Shown piece by piece: positions 13,012-25,366 of a stretch of DNA of 64,000 nucleotides. The translations under genes were made by a program, and so were the position numbers. The stretch is taken from NCBI GenBank assembly GCA_002633005.1, contig NMRA01000073.1, positions 467,791 to 531,790 of the forward strand. Direction: 5' to 3'. Source of the stretch: Phoronis australis (lineage: Eukaryota > Phoronida > Phoronidae). The notes under the pieces are model-generated. The model was not told the DNA's origin and did not search any database. It was given only the letters and a program-made list of their open reading frames with translations. Position 1 is the stretch's first letter; every line of letters starts with the position of its first letter.

Positions 13012-14303
13012 TATATTGGCATGCCAGAAATGGTCAACTACACTGTAAGACAAAATAAGAATAAAGCGTTTTTAAGTCCAGAATAAAACCTACAAGCTGA
13101 CCACGGTGTAATCGAAGAAAACAAGAAGTTTTATTGTGGAATCCCACTAATTTAAGGCACCATATGACACACAAGAGAAATTTTATTTTATTTTTTTCAC
13201 AAAAGATATCTAACACTAAATTACCGCTTAAAAATTCAATGTTCAAGTTCTGTATGGTAGCTACCACCAGACAGTTTTACAAAAAATTGTGGGCACTCAT
13301 AACCATGTTACATTAGCCTTTTGCAAAAGGGAAAAACAATTTTGATAATGATTTTTGTCCAAGATCGGTAAGATTTTACCAAAAAATTAACTTACTTCAC
13401 AAATCAATATTTTGTGACCATCGCAAAAGCAAATTAAAAAATTTGACACTCACTATTATGCAAAACCGGATGTCCCAAGGAAATAATGATAGTACCTAAG
13501 AAACACTCAATACAACTTTGAACTTAATACTAAAGAATTTTTGGAATGGCGTTGAGACAACCTGTTTACATTCTGGAGGTTGTGGCCAGACAGTCTGGAG
13601 AGGAAAAACAACTACCAAGACCACGATAATATTAGAAGTTTAAGCTCTAATCTTTTTAAACTCCAATATCCCTTACTCTTTCCATTCCAACCCTTTTTTC
13701 TGTGAAGTTTGACTGAAACCCGGATGATGAAAAAATAAACCTGTCCATTGAACAGCAGTAGAAAAACTTGGAAAATTTCCAGGCAAAAGTGTAATATAAT
13801 TTTCGAATTAAAGGCCCACCGTAACTGAAAAAACTCAATAAAGACAACAAAAAAACTTCACGGGTAAATCATAGCAAATCGAATTCCCAAAAAATGATGT
13901 GTAAACATTAGTTTTGCAGCTCCTTCTGAAAAAGACATTTGCACAGTAATTAAACTGTAGTTGGACACACCTGTTTCCAGAGCTGTGGAAATGCTCACTT
14001 AAACAGACCTAACAGACAGGGTGGTACAACCAGCCACTGCTAAAAATACCTCTGGTTACAACAAGTACTTTTGCAGGAAGGTATCACCATGGAAGAACTG
14101 GTCATCCATGTACATTTTATAACAACAGTAGAGAGGCCGAGACCAACATCGAGTTTACAAAGGAAGATTAGAGCAACACCCAACTTTATAAAAATATAGC
14201 ACAAATTGCGAACATGATAAAAATAGCTTCCTGTCACAAAGCAATTTTCAATTCATATCATTTGCGAGAGTTCCTATGCAAGAATCCTGTAAGTAAAGCT
14301 CAC

Positions 14304-14359
14304 ACAATCCCATGTGTTGGTTGTAGTACATGGCGATATCTCGCAAAAACTTCCATGAT
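14304..14359 (-). CDS. Gene A, exon 5
   Basis: The exon encodes SWKFLRDIAMYYNQHMGL. The frame is open beyond both ends and looks strongly coding, with Trp, Tyr and RNY-type codons. The donor ATTGT/GTGAGC is good. The acceptor catgcaag lacks a clear pyrimidine tract and lies next to a short triplicated word (AAATGCAATACG), so the 5' edge is uncertain. Phase one base to +1 fits exons 4 and 6. Confidence 0.45.
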
Positions 14360-16403
14360 CTTGCATGTTCACGAGCGTATTGCATTTACAGAGCGTATTG
14401 CATTTATAGAGGTATTGCATTTATAGAACGGGAACCTGGTCCTTTCTAAGACTGGAAGTGATTTCTGGGCTTGAGGCCATGTTCAATGCATGAAAAGTCT
14501 AGTGGGATTCAGCCAACGTATTTAGGGTTTGGTTTTGGGTTTACAGAAATTCTTAGGATAGGCCCAAGGTTAAACACCATTAAATTATGATTTGGGAAGT
14601 CACATACATTATAGACAATCCTACTACGGCCAATTCGATGGCTCACCAGCAACGCCATCTATAAAAAACAACATAGTAGATTCACACCAACTGACATCAT
14701 GAGCTGATGACAATTATGATTAGTCGATGCCAGACGCACACAGCTGAAGCAACAGGCACTACGATCCCATTATTTCCCATTTGGAGTTTCCAAAAAAATC
14801 CTTGTTAGCCAAAACAGCTCTTGTATGGAATTGTCTAAAGCCCATGTCTGTTTCTGATATTTAGAGAACTGAGGTGGGCATTTTACAGAATTCCATTGCA
14901 AAGTTGTATGAGGTAAACGTACATTTATAAAGCTTCGAAAAGCCTGGGTCCATACCTTGAAGGCAGATCTGTGAGTAATACTGGCCCTAGGGTATGTTAA
15001 GAACTCTAAACAAGAAATGCATGCAATGGCTTTCAAAGCCTGTGCCAGGGCAATCAGTCAACAAATATACGCTAAAATGATTCAAGTGATGATTAGATAC
15101 TATTTCAGGAACCTACGTTACCAGTTACCCTAGAAAATTTGCCCTGAAGCAACTTCCCCCTGGTAGGTAGAATGGACAATTCTGTTTAGTCGTCAACGAT
15201 AGAGGTTCGCAAGTGCAACATCTTTTAAAACGTGTTTCACTGGATCCCATATCATAGTCCCTTAACATTAGTCAAAGTTTGTTCATAAAGAAAGCAAAAA
15301 AGCTACCTATACCTCGTTTACAGTGCAGGTTAATCCAAGTGCAACTTGTTGAGGTAAAACTACAAGTGTAAACGAGCACCATTCCAGAACAATTTCATAA
15401 TGCAGACACGGCACTAGTTTGCTCCATTTCAGATGGTAACTCCTGAATGTTTTTCAAACCAACTTGTTCCCAGTGGAAGTTGCAGAGTTTGCCAGAACAA
15501 ACAGGGCGTAAAACGAGAACACTTTTCACCCAGTGAATTGCTAACTAGTAATTATATCAAGAGATAATTATGCTGTGTTCAATGATGATGACTTATAAAA
15601 ATAATGAGTCATAATCAAATGTTCAAATCCAGTTCAACGGAACATTCTCAGTAAAACGTTTTCAATAAAACAAGTGAATGTTCAAAGGAGTTTTATGAGG
15701 CCCGAGTTATGACGGCGACAGTTTTGCCAAGCATGCTAGTGGTACACATTTTCACTGATGAAAAAGATTTTCACACAATACAACAATGAAGTGTACTTAC
15801 TTATTAGATATAGCCCATTTCAGCATAGTGAGTAAGTTGTGTCACTACGTCGTCCAACGCTGCCTCGGGCAAAACCAAAAGCAACTTTAACTCCCCAAGT
15901 CAAGAGTAAGAGAATAATTTCTATGGTTTAATTTTAAATGACTGAGTTCATGAGAACGGAACTTCAATTCATGGCTTATCAATATAGGCCAACATGAACA
16001 TCCAATCACCCGGGGTAATGTGATCATTTCTGTCACGAGTATATAAAAGCTGAACCATCCAAAAGTTCTGAACATTGGACACCATCGAGGAAAAATCATA
16101 TTACCTCCAATTACACTTATATCCAGTATATCTGGTGTAAAGTATAAGTTTCTAGATCATTCTGGGAAATATCCCTCTCATCACAGTTAAGAGGCGATTT
16201 AGACCCGTCCTGAAATAGCAAAGCACCACTCATTCTAAGGCATTTACCCACAATGCACCTCGTGTCGAGCAGCCATCATGCTTCTTCACATGTAAATGCA
16301 CAAGTCACTATTTCATATCTTAATTATTATGTAATCCATCATAATTATGCAAGCAAACTTGCATTATTGTATTTGGAGTTGCAATGCCGACATTAAGAAA
16401 TTG

Positions 16404-17982
16404 GCAAAAAAGACATATATCAGAGTTGGATATACAATCTAGGATACAACATAATCCTAGGTACGCAATGTAATGTTCTCCCCTTCTTAATAAACTCAAT
16501 AGTGCCTGACATTTTGTAAAGTACACCAGTATGAAATGCATTTTTCAACCTCCACGAAAGAGGAGAGATGAGTTGCGTACAGGCCTCCTAAAATATGTAG
16601 CTGCATTCATGCAGTTTCTGGGATTTAGCCCCAAGCCTTAGCCGCGGGCAGTTTGAGTCTCTTTATTAAGAAAAATTCCCATAGCACGGATTTAAGTTAC
16701 GGTACCGTAGCAAATATACCAAGATGACAATGTAACAAAAAATTTCATTTATAACCAATCAGTCCAATCGGAATTAAACTTATACCCTATTCACAATACT
16801 GGGCAAATGCCAGGCATTTTCGCAAGGGCTTCCACTTGTAAAAAACGCCAGTAATGTGTCCAGTTTCAAGGACCACTTTTATCCGCGTTTTGAGTTCTCC
16901 CAAAACTTTCTTCATCAGTAGTTTAAAGCCAGACTGCATATTTCAAAGGACACACATAGGCAGGGATAGGGAGCCTTTGTTTAACTTTAATTGCATTTAT
17001 AATCTTATGACACAGAGTAAACTTTTGCGTTCCACCAATGCAGTGTAAATGTTCAATCCAGAAATCTGGGTAAAGTCTATCGGAGTGATGCTGTCGGAAC
17101 CCACAATTTTTCCTGGAGACCTATCGGACTAAGACATGTCTGGCGTCTTAGGATGTCAAATGTAGGACAGTTCTGCAGGATATGGTATTGTGTCTGGGGG
17201 CCAGTGCCACACAGCCACTCATCTATGTCAGAAATTTTCAGGAGATACAGGTGAGAAAGGAGCAGACAGTGGCCAGTTCCTGGCCTGAAGACGGTGACTT
17301 GTTGTAGTCTGTCAAGGTGAACGATACAGTCCTCTTCAGCCTCCAAATAAAGGCGTTAACTCTAGGCATTTCTGAAGTGGCCTTGTAGGAAGTTCTTAAC
17401 TTTACCATAGAATGATGGGTGGGCCGCCAGTTCCAGTTTACTTCCTTCCTTAGACAGTCCGTCTACTTCCTCCTTGCCGCTGATACCACAGTGGAAGGAC
17501 AGGAAAAGTTACAAACTAAAGGTAGGAAATAGTACTGGTTGGTAAAGACGCCAAATTGTATTTTAACTCAACAGCATTAAGTATTCATACCAAACTTCCC
17601 TGAAAAACAACTAAGGTAACAACTACGGCAACTAAGTCTCCTAGCTGATTTTTGGCAAATTGGGTCTTCACTTTGCCATAAAATCCACCAAGTCTCCACA
17701 TGTCAGGATGTTATTTTAGCCTAAGTAATTATTTTGTTAAATCAAAAGTGTCAAAGGCTGGCCGTGTCATATTTTTGTTTCAACAAGGATAGGAGGTACT
17801 TCATAGGATACCCTTCCGCTTCGCTTCTCTAACTCCATTTAGAACAAGAGCAATGCGGAGCTTTGAAATGCGCCCACGAATGCACCACAGATGGTGTGCT
17901 TGCAGCTTCTATGGTTGTTTATTTGTATCACAGGCCACTAAATGGCGAAAAACGTCAAATCCATCCGAAAACAGAAACAAGT
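16404..17982. repeat. Duplicated block, copy 1 (likely assembly duplication)
   Basis: This block is nearly identical to 17984-19578. The copies are separated by a single N at 17983. Both end with the word gaaacaagt and begin gcaaaaaagac. Differences are scattered substitutions and a poly-G expansion. This is what two unmerged overlapping contig ends, or two haplotypes, would give. Confidence 0.85.
17077..17502 (-). pseudogene. Retrotransposon RNase H and C-terminal tail, decayed (copy 1)
   Basis: One minus-strand frame reads the RNase H C-terminal signature FHCGISGKEEVDGLSKEGSK, which resembles the usual AHCGI-GNEEAD-LAKEGS. It then reads a tail with the Cys/His pattern LCGTGPQTQYHILQNCP. 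Such tails follow RNase H in several non-LTR retrotransposons. Two in-frame stops (17362-17364 and 17356-17358) interrupt it. No reverse transcriptase domain was seen upstream. It is a dead remnant inside gene A intron 4. Confidence 0.7.
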
Positions 17983-17983
17983 N
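17983..17983. other. Assembly join (single N)
   Basis: This N sits exactly between the two copies of the duplicated 1.58 kb block, so it marks a contig junction rather than a single unread base. Confidence 0.8.
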
Positions 17984-19578
17984 GCAAAAAAGACAGATAT
18001 CAGAGTTGGATATACAATCTAGGATACAACATAATCCTAGGTACGCAATGCAATGTTCTCCCCTTCTTAATAAACTCAATAGTGCCTGACATTTTGTAAA
18101 GTACATCAGTATGAAATGCATTTTTCAACCTCCACGAAAGAGGAGAGATTAGTTGCGTACAGGCCTCCTAAAATATGTAGCTGCATTCATGCAGTTTCTG
18201 GGATTTAGCCCCAAGCCTTAGCCGGGGGAGGGGGGGGGCAATTTGAGTCTCCTTATTAAGAAAAATTCCCATAGCACGGATTTAAGTTACGGTACCGTAG
18301 CAAATATACCAAGATGACAATGTAACAAAAAATTTCATTTATAACCAATCAGTCCAATCGTAATTAAACTTATACCCTATTCACAATACTGGGCAAATGC
18401 CAAGCATTTTCGCAAGGGCTTCCGCTTGTAAAAAACGCCAGTAATGTGACCAGTTTCAAGGACCACTTTTATCGGCGTTTTGAGTTCTCCCAAAACTTTC
18501 TTCGTCAGTAGTTTAAAGCCAGACCGCATATTTCAAAGGACACACATAGGCAGGGGTAGGGAGCCTTTGTTTAACTTTAATGTATTTATAATCTTATGAC
18601 ACAGAGTAAACTTCTGCGTTCCACCAATGCAGTGTAAATGTTCAATCCAGTAATCTGGGTAAAGTCTGCCGTCTATCGGAGTGACGCTGTTGGAACCCAC
18701 AATTTGTCCTGGAGACCTATCGGACTGGGCCATGTCTGACATCTTAGGATGTCAAATGTAGGACAGTTCTGCAGGATATGGTATTGTGTCTGGGGGCCAG
18801 TGCCACACAGCCACTCATCTATGTCAGAAATTTTCAGGAGATACAGGTGAGAAAGGAGCAGACAGTGGTCAGTTCTTGGCCTGAAGATGGTGACTTGTTG
18901 TAGTCTGTCAAGGTGAACGATACAGTCCTCTTCAGCTTCCAAATAAAGGCGTTAACTCTAGGCATTTCTGAAGTGGCCTTGTAGGAAGTTCTTAACTTTA
19001 CCATAGAATGATGGGTGGGCCGCCAGTTCCAGTTTACTTCCTTCCTTAGACAGTCCGTCTACTTCCTCCTTGCCGCTGATACCACAGTGGAAGGACAGGA
19101 AAAGTTACAAACTAAAGGTAGGAAATAGTACTGGTTGGTAAAGACGCCAAATTGTATTTTAACTCAACAGCATTAAGTATTCATACCAAACTTCCCTGAA
19201 AAACAACTAAGGTAACAACTACGGCAACTAAGTCTCCTAGCTGATTTTTGGCAAATTGGGTCTTCACTTTGCCATAAAATCCACCAAGTCTCCACATGTC
19301 AGGATGTTATTTTAGCCTAAGTAATTATTTTGTTAAATCAAAAGTGTCAAAGGCTGGCCGTGTCATATTTTTGTTTCAACAAGGATAGGAGGTACTTCAT
19401 AGGATACCCTTCCGCTTCGCTTCTCTAACTCCATTTAGAACAAGAGCAATGCGGAGCTTTGAAATGCGCCCACGAATGCACCACAGATGGTGTGCTTGCA
19501 GCTTCTATGGTTGTTTATTTGTATCACAGGCCACTAAATGGCGAAAAACGTCAAATCCATCCGAAAACAGAAACAAGT
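17984..19578. repeat. Duplicated block, copy 2
   Basis: This is the second copy of 16404-17982. It is about 15 bases longer, mainly because of a G run at 18224-18238. Unique sequence resumes after gaaacaagt. Confidence 0.85.
18673..19098 (-). pseudogene. Retrotransposon RNase H and tail, decayed (copy 2)
   Basis: This is the same remnant as at 17077-17502, with small differences (for example PSPIGLQDKL against LSPIGLQEKL). The two inactivating stops are shared, so the duplication, or allelic split, came after the decay. Confidence 0.7.
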
Positions 19579-19676
19579 CATCACTTCTTTAAAGGAAGCT
19601 ATTTACCAAATTTCATAAAAATCTGTCAAGGAACTTCAGCGAAACAAGCTTAAGGAAAATGGAAAAAATAAAATAG

Positions 19677-20115
19677 CCACTAGAGGGCACAGCGTTTGTT
19701 GGATCTGCCTGAAAGTCATCGTTATCTGTTATTAGCTTCATACCTTTACTAAATTTAATAAAGATCCTGCAATGGGTTTAAGAGATATATGTATGGGCGG
19801 AAAACAAAACAAAACTAGCACTAGGAGGCACCACAGTAGTCGAAGTTCAGTCACCGTCAACCGTCCTCTTCACACTGAGAACATATACGCCAATTTTCAA
19901 AATCATCCTTAGAACGGTGCGGTTGATAGAGGGGTGGACGCCAAAAAACAGTAAAAATGATCACTAGGTGGCACAAAAAACCTCGATTCCATCCGAAAAC
20001 GAGAGGATACCGTCATCTCACCAATAGATGCTCATATTCCAAATTTTAAGAAAATCCGTTGAGGACCTTTGAAGATAGAGGTAAACTTAAAAACTAAATT
20101 GCCACTAGGGGGACA
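19677..20115 (+). repeat. Tandem array, period about 142 bases, with CTCF-like motif
   Basis: Four units are anchored by a shared core: CCACTAGAGGGCAC (19677), GCACTAGGAGGCAC (19818), TCACTAGGTGGCAC (19961) and CCACTAGGGGGACA (20102). Spacings are 141, 143 and 141 bases. Between cores, words such as atccg and gaggac recur loosely. The first and last cores fit the animal CTCF core consensus (CCASYAGRKGGC). Binding is inference. Confidence 0.75.
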
Positions 20116-20629
20116 CACCAGTAGTCATTTCTTGGGTCCTACATGATGACATCCACAAGTGGTGAAGTTTTGGCGCAAACAAAGTGCATTAGTGATTAGA
20201 GCATGAAAATAAGAGGAAAGTTTAATGCATTTTGGATGCATGCACAGCCCATATCATTACAATTACTTTTGTGAAATAATTGACCTCTTTAGAACTGCCA
20301 TGCCTTGGCAGAAGACTAGACCAAGTTTTTTTTCCAGTTCCAGTACCAAAGTGATCCTAGCATCTGTCATAACCACTGACTTCGAAGGTCAGTTTTGCAA
20401 TTGCCAAGACTCAAAGTTCAATGGTTTTTTCAGAACCACCACTGAATTCGTAGTTTGTACTTTTTTTGCAATTTACAAAATAAAAATAAAAATACAATTC
20501 AGAAATCGTAGCAATTGCAATGAGAAAACATACAACATACCCTTGCTGTGTTACACTCCATGAAAATTGCACAGCAGATTTTTTCATCTAGTTCAAATGG
20601 ACACCCCAACCCAGATTTAGACACCCTAC

Positions 20630-21560
20630 CTAGGACGACCTCGTCAACATTTGCACTTGTTCAACATAAGTATTGGTGTCTCTTTTAACTTGCTAACAGC
20701 AGTGAGAGCTCATTATTCAGTCCGGAATAAAAAGTTAGTTAACATATGACGTACAACATGAAATAAATTTATTGCAGAATGCAGACCCATGTCTTCACTG
20801 AGTACCATGGAACTTAAAACTGTAATTTCACTCAGGATCATAAAAATTGTAAAATTGGGAAACCCACTTTTAAACCTTAGTCCTATTTAGACGTCGTAGC
20901 TGTGACATAGGGCAAACTGACATACACAGGACGACCAGTATCAAGCGGCTGTTTACACACACAACACAGAAACAGCGCCAAGGCGAAAGTTGTAGACACA
21001 GATGTGGATTGTACGCTCACGGTTACAAACGATGGAAATCATAGTTTACGTGGAGAAAAAGAAAGTGATGCATACTGGTATATTGAATATTTAGATGCAG
21101 AAAAACGGATAAATCAGCAACAGTCAAACTACAGAGGTAAAAGGCAAAGGAATTCAGTTGTAGGTATGGCCCAGAACAGATGATCAGAGCGCAAATTGCT
21201 CTACATCAAAACCTGGGGACAAAATTGACCCCAAGATGACAAATAGCTTGTGTCAGTTGCTACATGTCAACTTTTGTAGTATAAACGGCACTTTTAATGA
21301 GCCCTGGTGCACTACGAGTAGTTCATAATATTGGAATTATTAAAGCATTTTACCCATGTTGGAACTTTCTCTTTAATTATACAAAATGTTTTCTGTCCGT
21401 CACCTATCATTTTCATTTCGTTTTTCCCATCCACAACAAACGCCTAGACTGTTTGGTATCCTTAGTGAAAGAGTACTGACATAGAATTGGCAGTATCAGC
21501 ATCCCTAAGAGACAGATTTTTCAACAAACTGAAAGTGACATCAATTCACATAAACAGTTT
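20630..21560. other. Gene A intron 4, lower-confidence frames
   Basis: There are two coding-like frames here, at 20633-20698 on minus and about 20913-21137 on plus (TVTNDGNHSLRGEKE). Neither joins the gene A chain without a stop, so no exon is called. Confidence 0.3.
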
Positions 21561-21568
21561 ATACTTAC

Positions 21569-21625
21569 AGCATGCCTGAGCACTTATCCATAAAGGTTAA
21601 AGCTGGCATGTTTTCCATTGAGAGA
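21569..21625 (-). CDS. Gene A, exon 4
   Basis: This exon encodes LSMENMPALTFMDKCSGM. Only one of the three frames is open. The acceptor caatcttgtgtctgttag and donor ATGCT/GTAAGTAT are both strong. It starts with one base and ends +2. It is among the best-supported small exons. Confidence 0.55.
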
Positions 21626-22611
21626 CTAACAGACACAAGATTGGCAAGGCTACTAGTAACTCTACAGAACAAAGAGTTGAAAGCCCAAAACCCAAACCAT
21701 CCAACTGGCACAGAAATTTTGAAAACCATGGCCAACTTCGGTCAGAGTAATACACAACAGCCCTCTCAAAAATCTTAAAACCTGAACACGCATTCAGGCA
21801 AAATCGTAACTAGAATTTGAACTGCAAATGAACAAAGAATATCAGATAGCCATAAACGTAAGCAAGTCATTTATGGTCTTCAAGTCCTTTCTACGACATT
21901 ACAAAAACCAGGATAAAGGAGGTAGCTTTTGGATTCGGTTTTTTCAACCATCCATTTTTAAATTTCAGTTTCAGAATCAAGTACTTAACAAAGTACATTT
22001 CTGCAAATGCAACAAATCGGAAAGTCACCCACCCACTTTCATATGACATTAAAAAGAGTCAGGTAAATTGCAGTCATTGCATTTCCCTTGTTTCAGTATC
22101 AGATCTTCAGGGTTTCCAGGATCACCTTATCGTGAATGAAACTAACCAAACCAGTCACAGATTTAAACACAAAGGATCAGAAGGTTAAAGTACACTTTAG
22201 GGTAAATTGCTTTTAATGGGGTCAGTTTAAACATGCAGCAAATCCCATACATTATTTCATGCCAGACCCTACCAAACAACATTTTTAAACAGTTTACTAG
22301 CATTTCCCATTAACTAAACACCACCTTTAAAAACAAAATTGTCCCGGCCAACATATCCCACATAGCCATAACAACTCACAGCACAAAAATCCTTAATATT
22401 TAAGTTTTCCACAACACTTTGAACATGCTTTTGTCCAACCGACAATACATGAACATATTGTCTGCCAAAAGGTATGCCTGAAGTCAACAACATGAAACAC
22501 CATAAAAGTCACAAAACCAGATTGTGGAATTTTGATAATGCGTAGACATCAAGAAAAATCGAATCCTCAAGAACCTCTGTATAAAAAGGACAAGCAAGTG
22601 AGGGTACTTAC

Positions 22612-22650
22612 GGCACTTTCCTAAGTGTTTCGTACATTTCAATTGACTGG
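22612..22650 (-). CDS. Gene A, exon 3
   Basis: This exon encodes QSIEMYETLRKV. The donor GTGCC/GTAAGTACC is near perfect. The acceptor cctaactgag gives phase one base to +2, fitting exons 2 and 4. A stronger acceptor (ctgtcttacag) 13 bases upstream would include an in-frame stop. In that case the ATG here could start an alternative first exon, MYETLRKV. Confidence 0.5.
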
Positions 22651-23937
22651 CTCAGTTAGGAAACTGTAAGACAGACAGGTGACACAATGCAGCGTGTAAA
22701 CAACAGTTGAATGATTCTCGAATCGATGAACGGTCTGCTGATGATCTAACAGTTTGTACTGGTGACTTGTTCCTCTTGGTAATTCCTTCCACTTCTCGAA
22801 GAACAAAGCACGTACACATACAAATACTCCCCGAAGCTCTGTGGTATCAGTTCTAGCTGGTGTTCTTATTTACATAAGTGCTTCTTTTAGTATACAAATA
22901 TGTACACTCTAGCTTGTTCTTCAAGTCAACAACACATGAAGATGCAAGAAATCCCCCCTAGCCTTTAAACCTCTCACAAAAGAAACAACTTCCCTGAGTC
23001 TAATTACACTCTAATTGTGAGAAAAAGTTTTCGAACTAAAACAGAGGAAGTCCCACAGCTCAAAGCGTGACCTCGCGTGTAATCTTGTCAACACAGGGAA
23101 CAGTTAATTTCCTTCCTGTGTGCCGAGCAGATACTAGTGCCAAGTATATGTCACAACCAAGAAACACAGACTCCACAGCCTAGGGGAAAGACAGCTCCCA
23201 CAAAGTAACTAAACCAGCTAGAGGTATAAAAAGACTGCCAGCTTTATCCACAGACGAGCCAAGCCACATGTAACCAGAGTCTACCCACTAGTGCTAGGCG
23301 ATCAACATATCTCAGGCTTGAATAACAGACAGAGAGGCCTCTGGATGATAGAGTCATAACATATGAGCAGTCAAGCAAGCATGAACCAGTTGATAACAGC
23401 TGACAAAAAGATGTAGCATATAGAGTGAACAGCAGGACAAGTGAGACAAGTGACTCAAGGTTAAAGTACGTAGACTACCATTGGCCGGATACTCTGACCT
23501 CACAACAATACCACAACAAGCCTATAATACACAGAAGCTGCTTATCTGAAATCAAACACATTAAGTAGGGGGCATTAATTCTCTCAATGCCCATAGAATA
23601 TTTTTTCTCCCAGATTCAGATTCGGCAATATAGGAAATCAGGAATCTCAAAAGCACCTTTACAAAAAATCCTTCAGTTTTCTATTCATCAAAGGGGACTC
23701 GAATCTGCTAAAATTTTTGTGGTAACTTAGTCATATTGAGGTTTTATATCAATTGAGAGTGTGGGATGGGTTAACCAGTAAAATATCCGAATATGACACC
23801 AACAAACAATGAATGTATTCTATGAAAAGGTCTAGGCCATTTTTCTACGAATCCAGTACTGGACATATATATGTATGACAGTGACACTGGAAAGGGCCAA
23901 GGGAAATACATTAATAAGATTACAAACAAGTAATAAC

Positions 23938-24131
23938 TTTTAAACTTTGGCTACTGCTAGTGATGACAGAACCAGTTGTAATTTATCAACAACTTCAAAA
24001 GTGGCCTCTTCCCACTGAGTAATGTTGGCTACCAGAAGTGTGTGGATGCCATTGGTGAAGTTAACTTGACCTTTCCCATTGAAGTTATTACCTTCTGATG
24101 ACAGGGTCCACAAATTTATTATACCACCCAA
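23938..24131 (-). other. Coding-like fragment, unidentified
   Basis: A 63-codon frame on minus reads GIINLWTLSSEGNNFNGK and NGIHTLLVANITQWEEATF, ending in TAA. The composition is protein-like, but there is no ATG, clear acceptor or recognised family. It abuts the duplicated block at 24135. It may be a pseudogene fragment or an alternative 3' exon of gene A. Confidence 0.25.
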
Positions 24132-24134
24132 TTA

Positions 24135-24529
24135 AAGCTGTTGCCACTGTAGCATGGCATTACATAAACACCTTGCTGTTCAATCTACCAGATTACTATC
24201 CATGAACTAAGCATGTGCTTTTAACTTTGATCTAAGAGATCTACGACCAAAAATCTGAACTGAAGCATCCCCACTGACTGATGCTCCCCTAAACTCCCAA
24301 GAAGTGTCCAAGTTAGTGAACAAGGGTCATAAATAAAGAGACCACAGCAACAGACCATGGTACTGTGATGCTCACTTGTATAAAGTCATATGACAATAAT
24401 GCATGTGTAAAAGACAAGAAACTAAAACAGAATCAATGCTTTCAAAAAAAATCGTTTGAACAAACCGAACGGTAATTCTAGTGGGCACGTTAGCTCCAAC
24501 CCAAGTACTGTGGGGGAGGGGGGGGGGGG
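24135..24529. repeat. Duplicated block, copy 1 (assembly)
   Basis: Nearly identical to 24531-24925. Both copies end in a long G run, and one N (24530) separates them. This is typical of unmerged contig ends that stop at poly-G. Confidence 0.85.
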
Positions 24530-24530
24530 N

Positions 24531-24925
24531 AAGCTGTTGCCACTGTAGCATGGCATTACATAAACACCTTGCTGTTCAATCTACCAGATTACTATCCATG
24601 AACTAAGCATGTGCTTTTAACTTTGATCTAAGAGATCTACGACCAAAAATCTGAACTGAAGCATCCCCACTGACCGATGCTCCCCTAAACTCCCAAGAAG
24701 TGTCCAAGTTAGTGAACAAGGGTCATAAATAAAGAGACCACAGCAACAGACCATGGTACTGTGATGCTCACTTGTATGAAGTTATACGACAATAATGCAT
24801 GTGTAAAAGACAAGAAACTAAAACAGAATCAATGCTTTCAAAAAAAATCGTTTGAACAAACCGAACGGTAATTCTAGTGGGCACGTTAGCTCCAACCCAA
24901 GTACTGTGGGGGAGGGGGGGGGGGG
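24531..24925. repeat. Duplicated block, copy 2 (assembly)
   Basis: This is the second copy of 24135-24529, with a few substitutions. It ends in poly-G followed by NNNN (24926-24929). Confidence 0.85.
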
Positions 24926-25236
24926 NNNNCGTACATGCTCCACACTCTGCCTATTACCTATTAAGCTAATGTGATAAGGATGACATATCCCACCAAAGCT
25001 TGGGTGATATCTCTTTTCGCATAGGAAACGTGTTCTATGGATCAGAGTCTTGAACATAATCACTTGGCAAATTCTCTGATAAAAACAGCTTTCATCTTTT
25101 AAATTACAAACTGATCGTTGAATCGGAACACAACAAATGATGTTTGAGACATCAGATTTGTTTCCCCCTAGCAGAAGTGGGACGTCCAATTTATAACCTG
25201 CCAGTAACACTGTGACGAACAGACGCCAGAATAAAA

Positions 25237-25366
25237 CCTGGGTAGAGTTCAAGAATGTTAGGACCTTCGCGAGATTACACGAGATATAGCCGTGTATTTG
25301 AAATGTGAACACCAGATTTTGGCGAGATAATTCTAGCCGCGAGACAGCTACTGAACTCTACCTCGG
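25237..25366. mobile_element. MITE-like element, TIR CCTGGGTAGAGTTCA
   Basis: The ends are inverted: CCTGGGTAGAGTTCA on the left and TGAACTCTACCTCGG on the right. The interior is about 100 bases. A related copy in the opposite orientation lies at 27415-27562. Confidence 0.6.

Noticed and set aside
14770-15036. 88-codon minus-strand frame
   Set aside because: No splice context or recognisable motif. Its length is within chance for AT-rich DNA.
20633-20698. Minus-strand exon-like frame with good acceptor
   Set aside because: In the phase required by gene A it hits TGA. In another phase it ends in TAG at the donor.
20913-21137. Plus-strand open stretch (TVTNDGNHSLRGEKE)
   Set aside because: Random frames of this length are expected at this base composition, and no partner exon was found.
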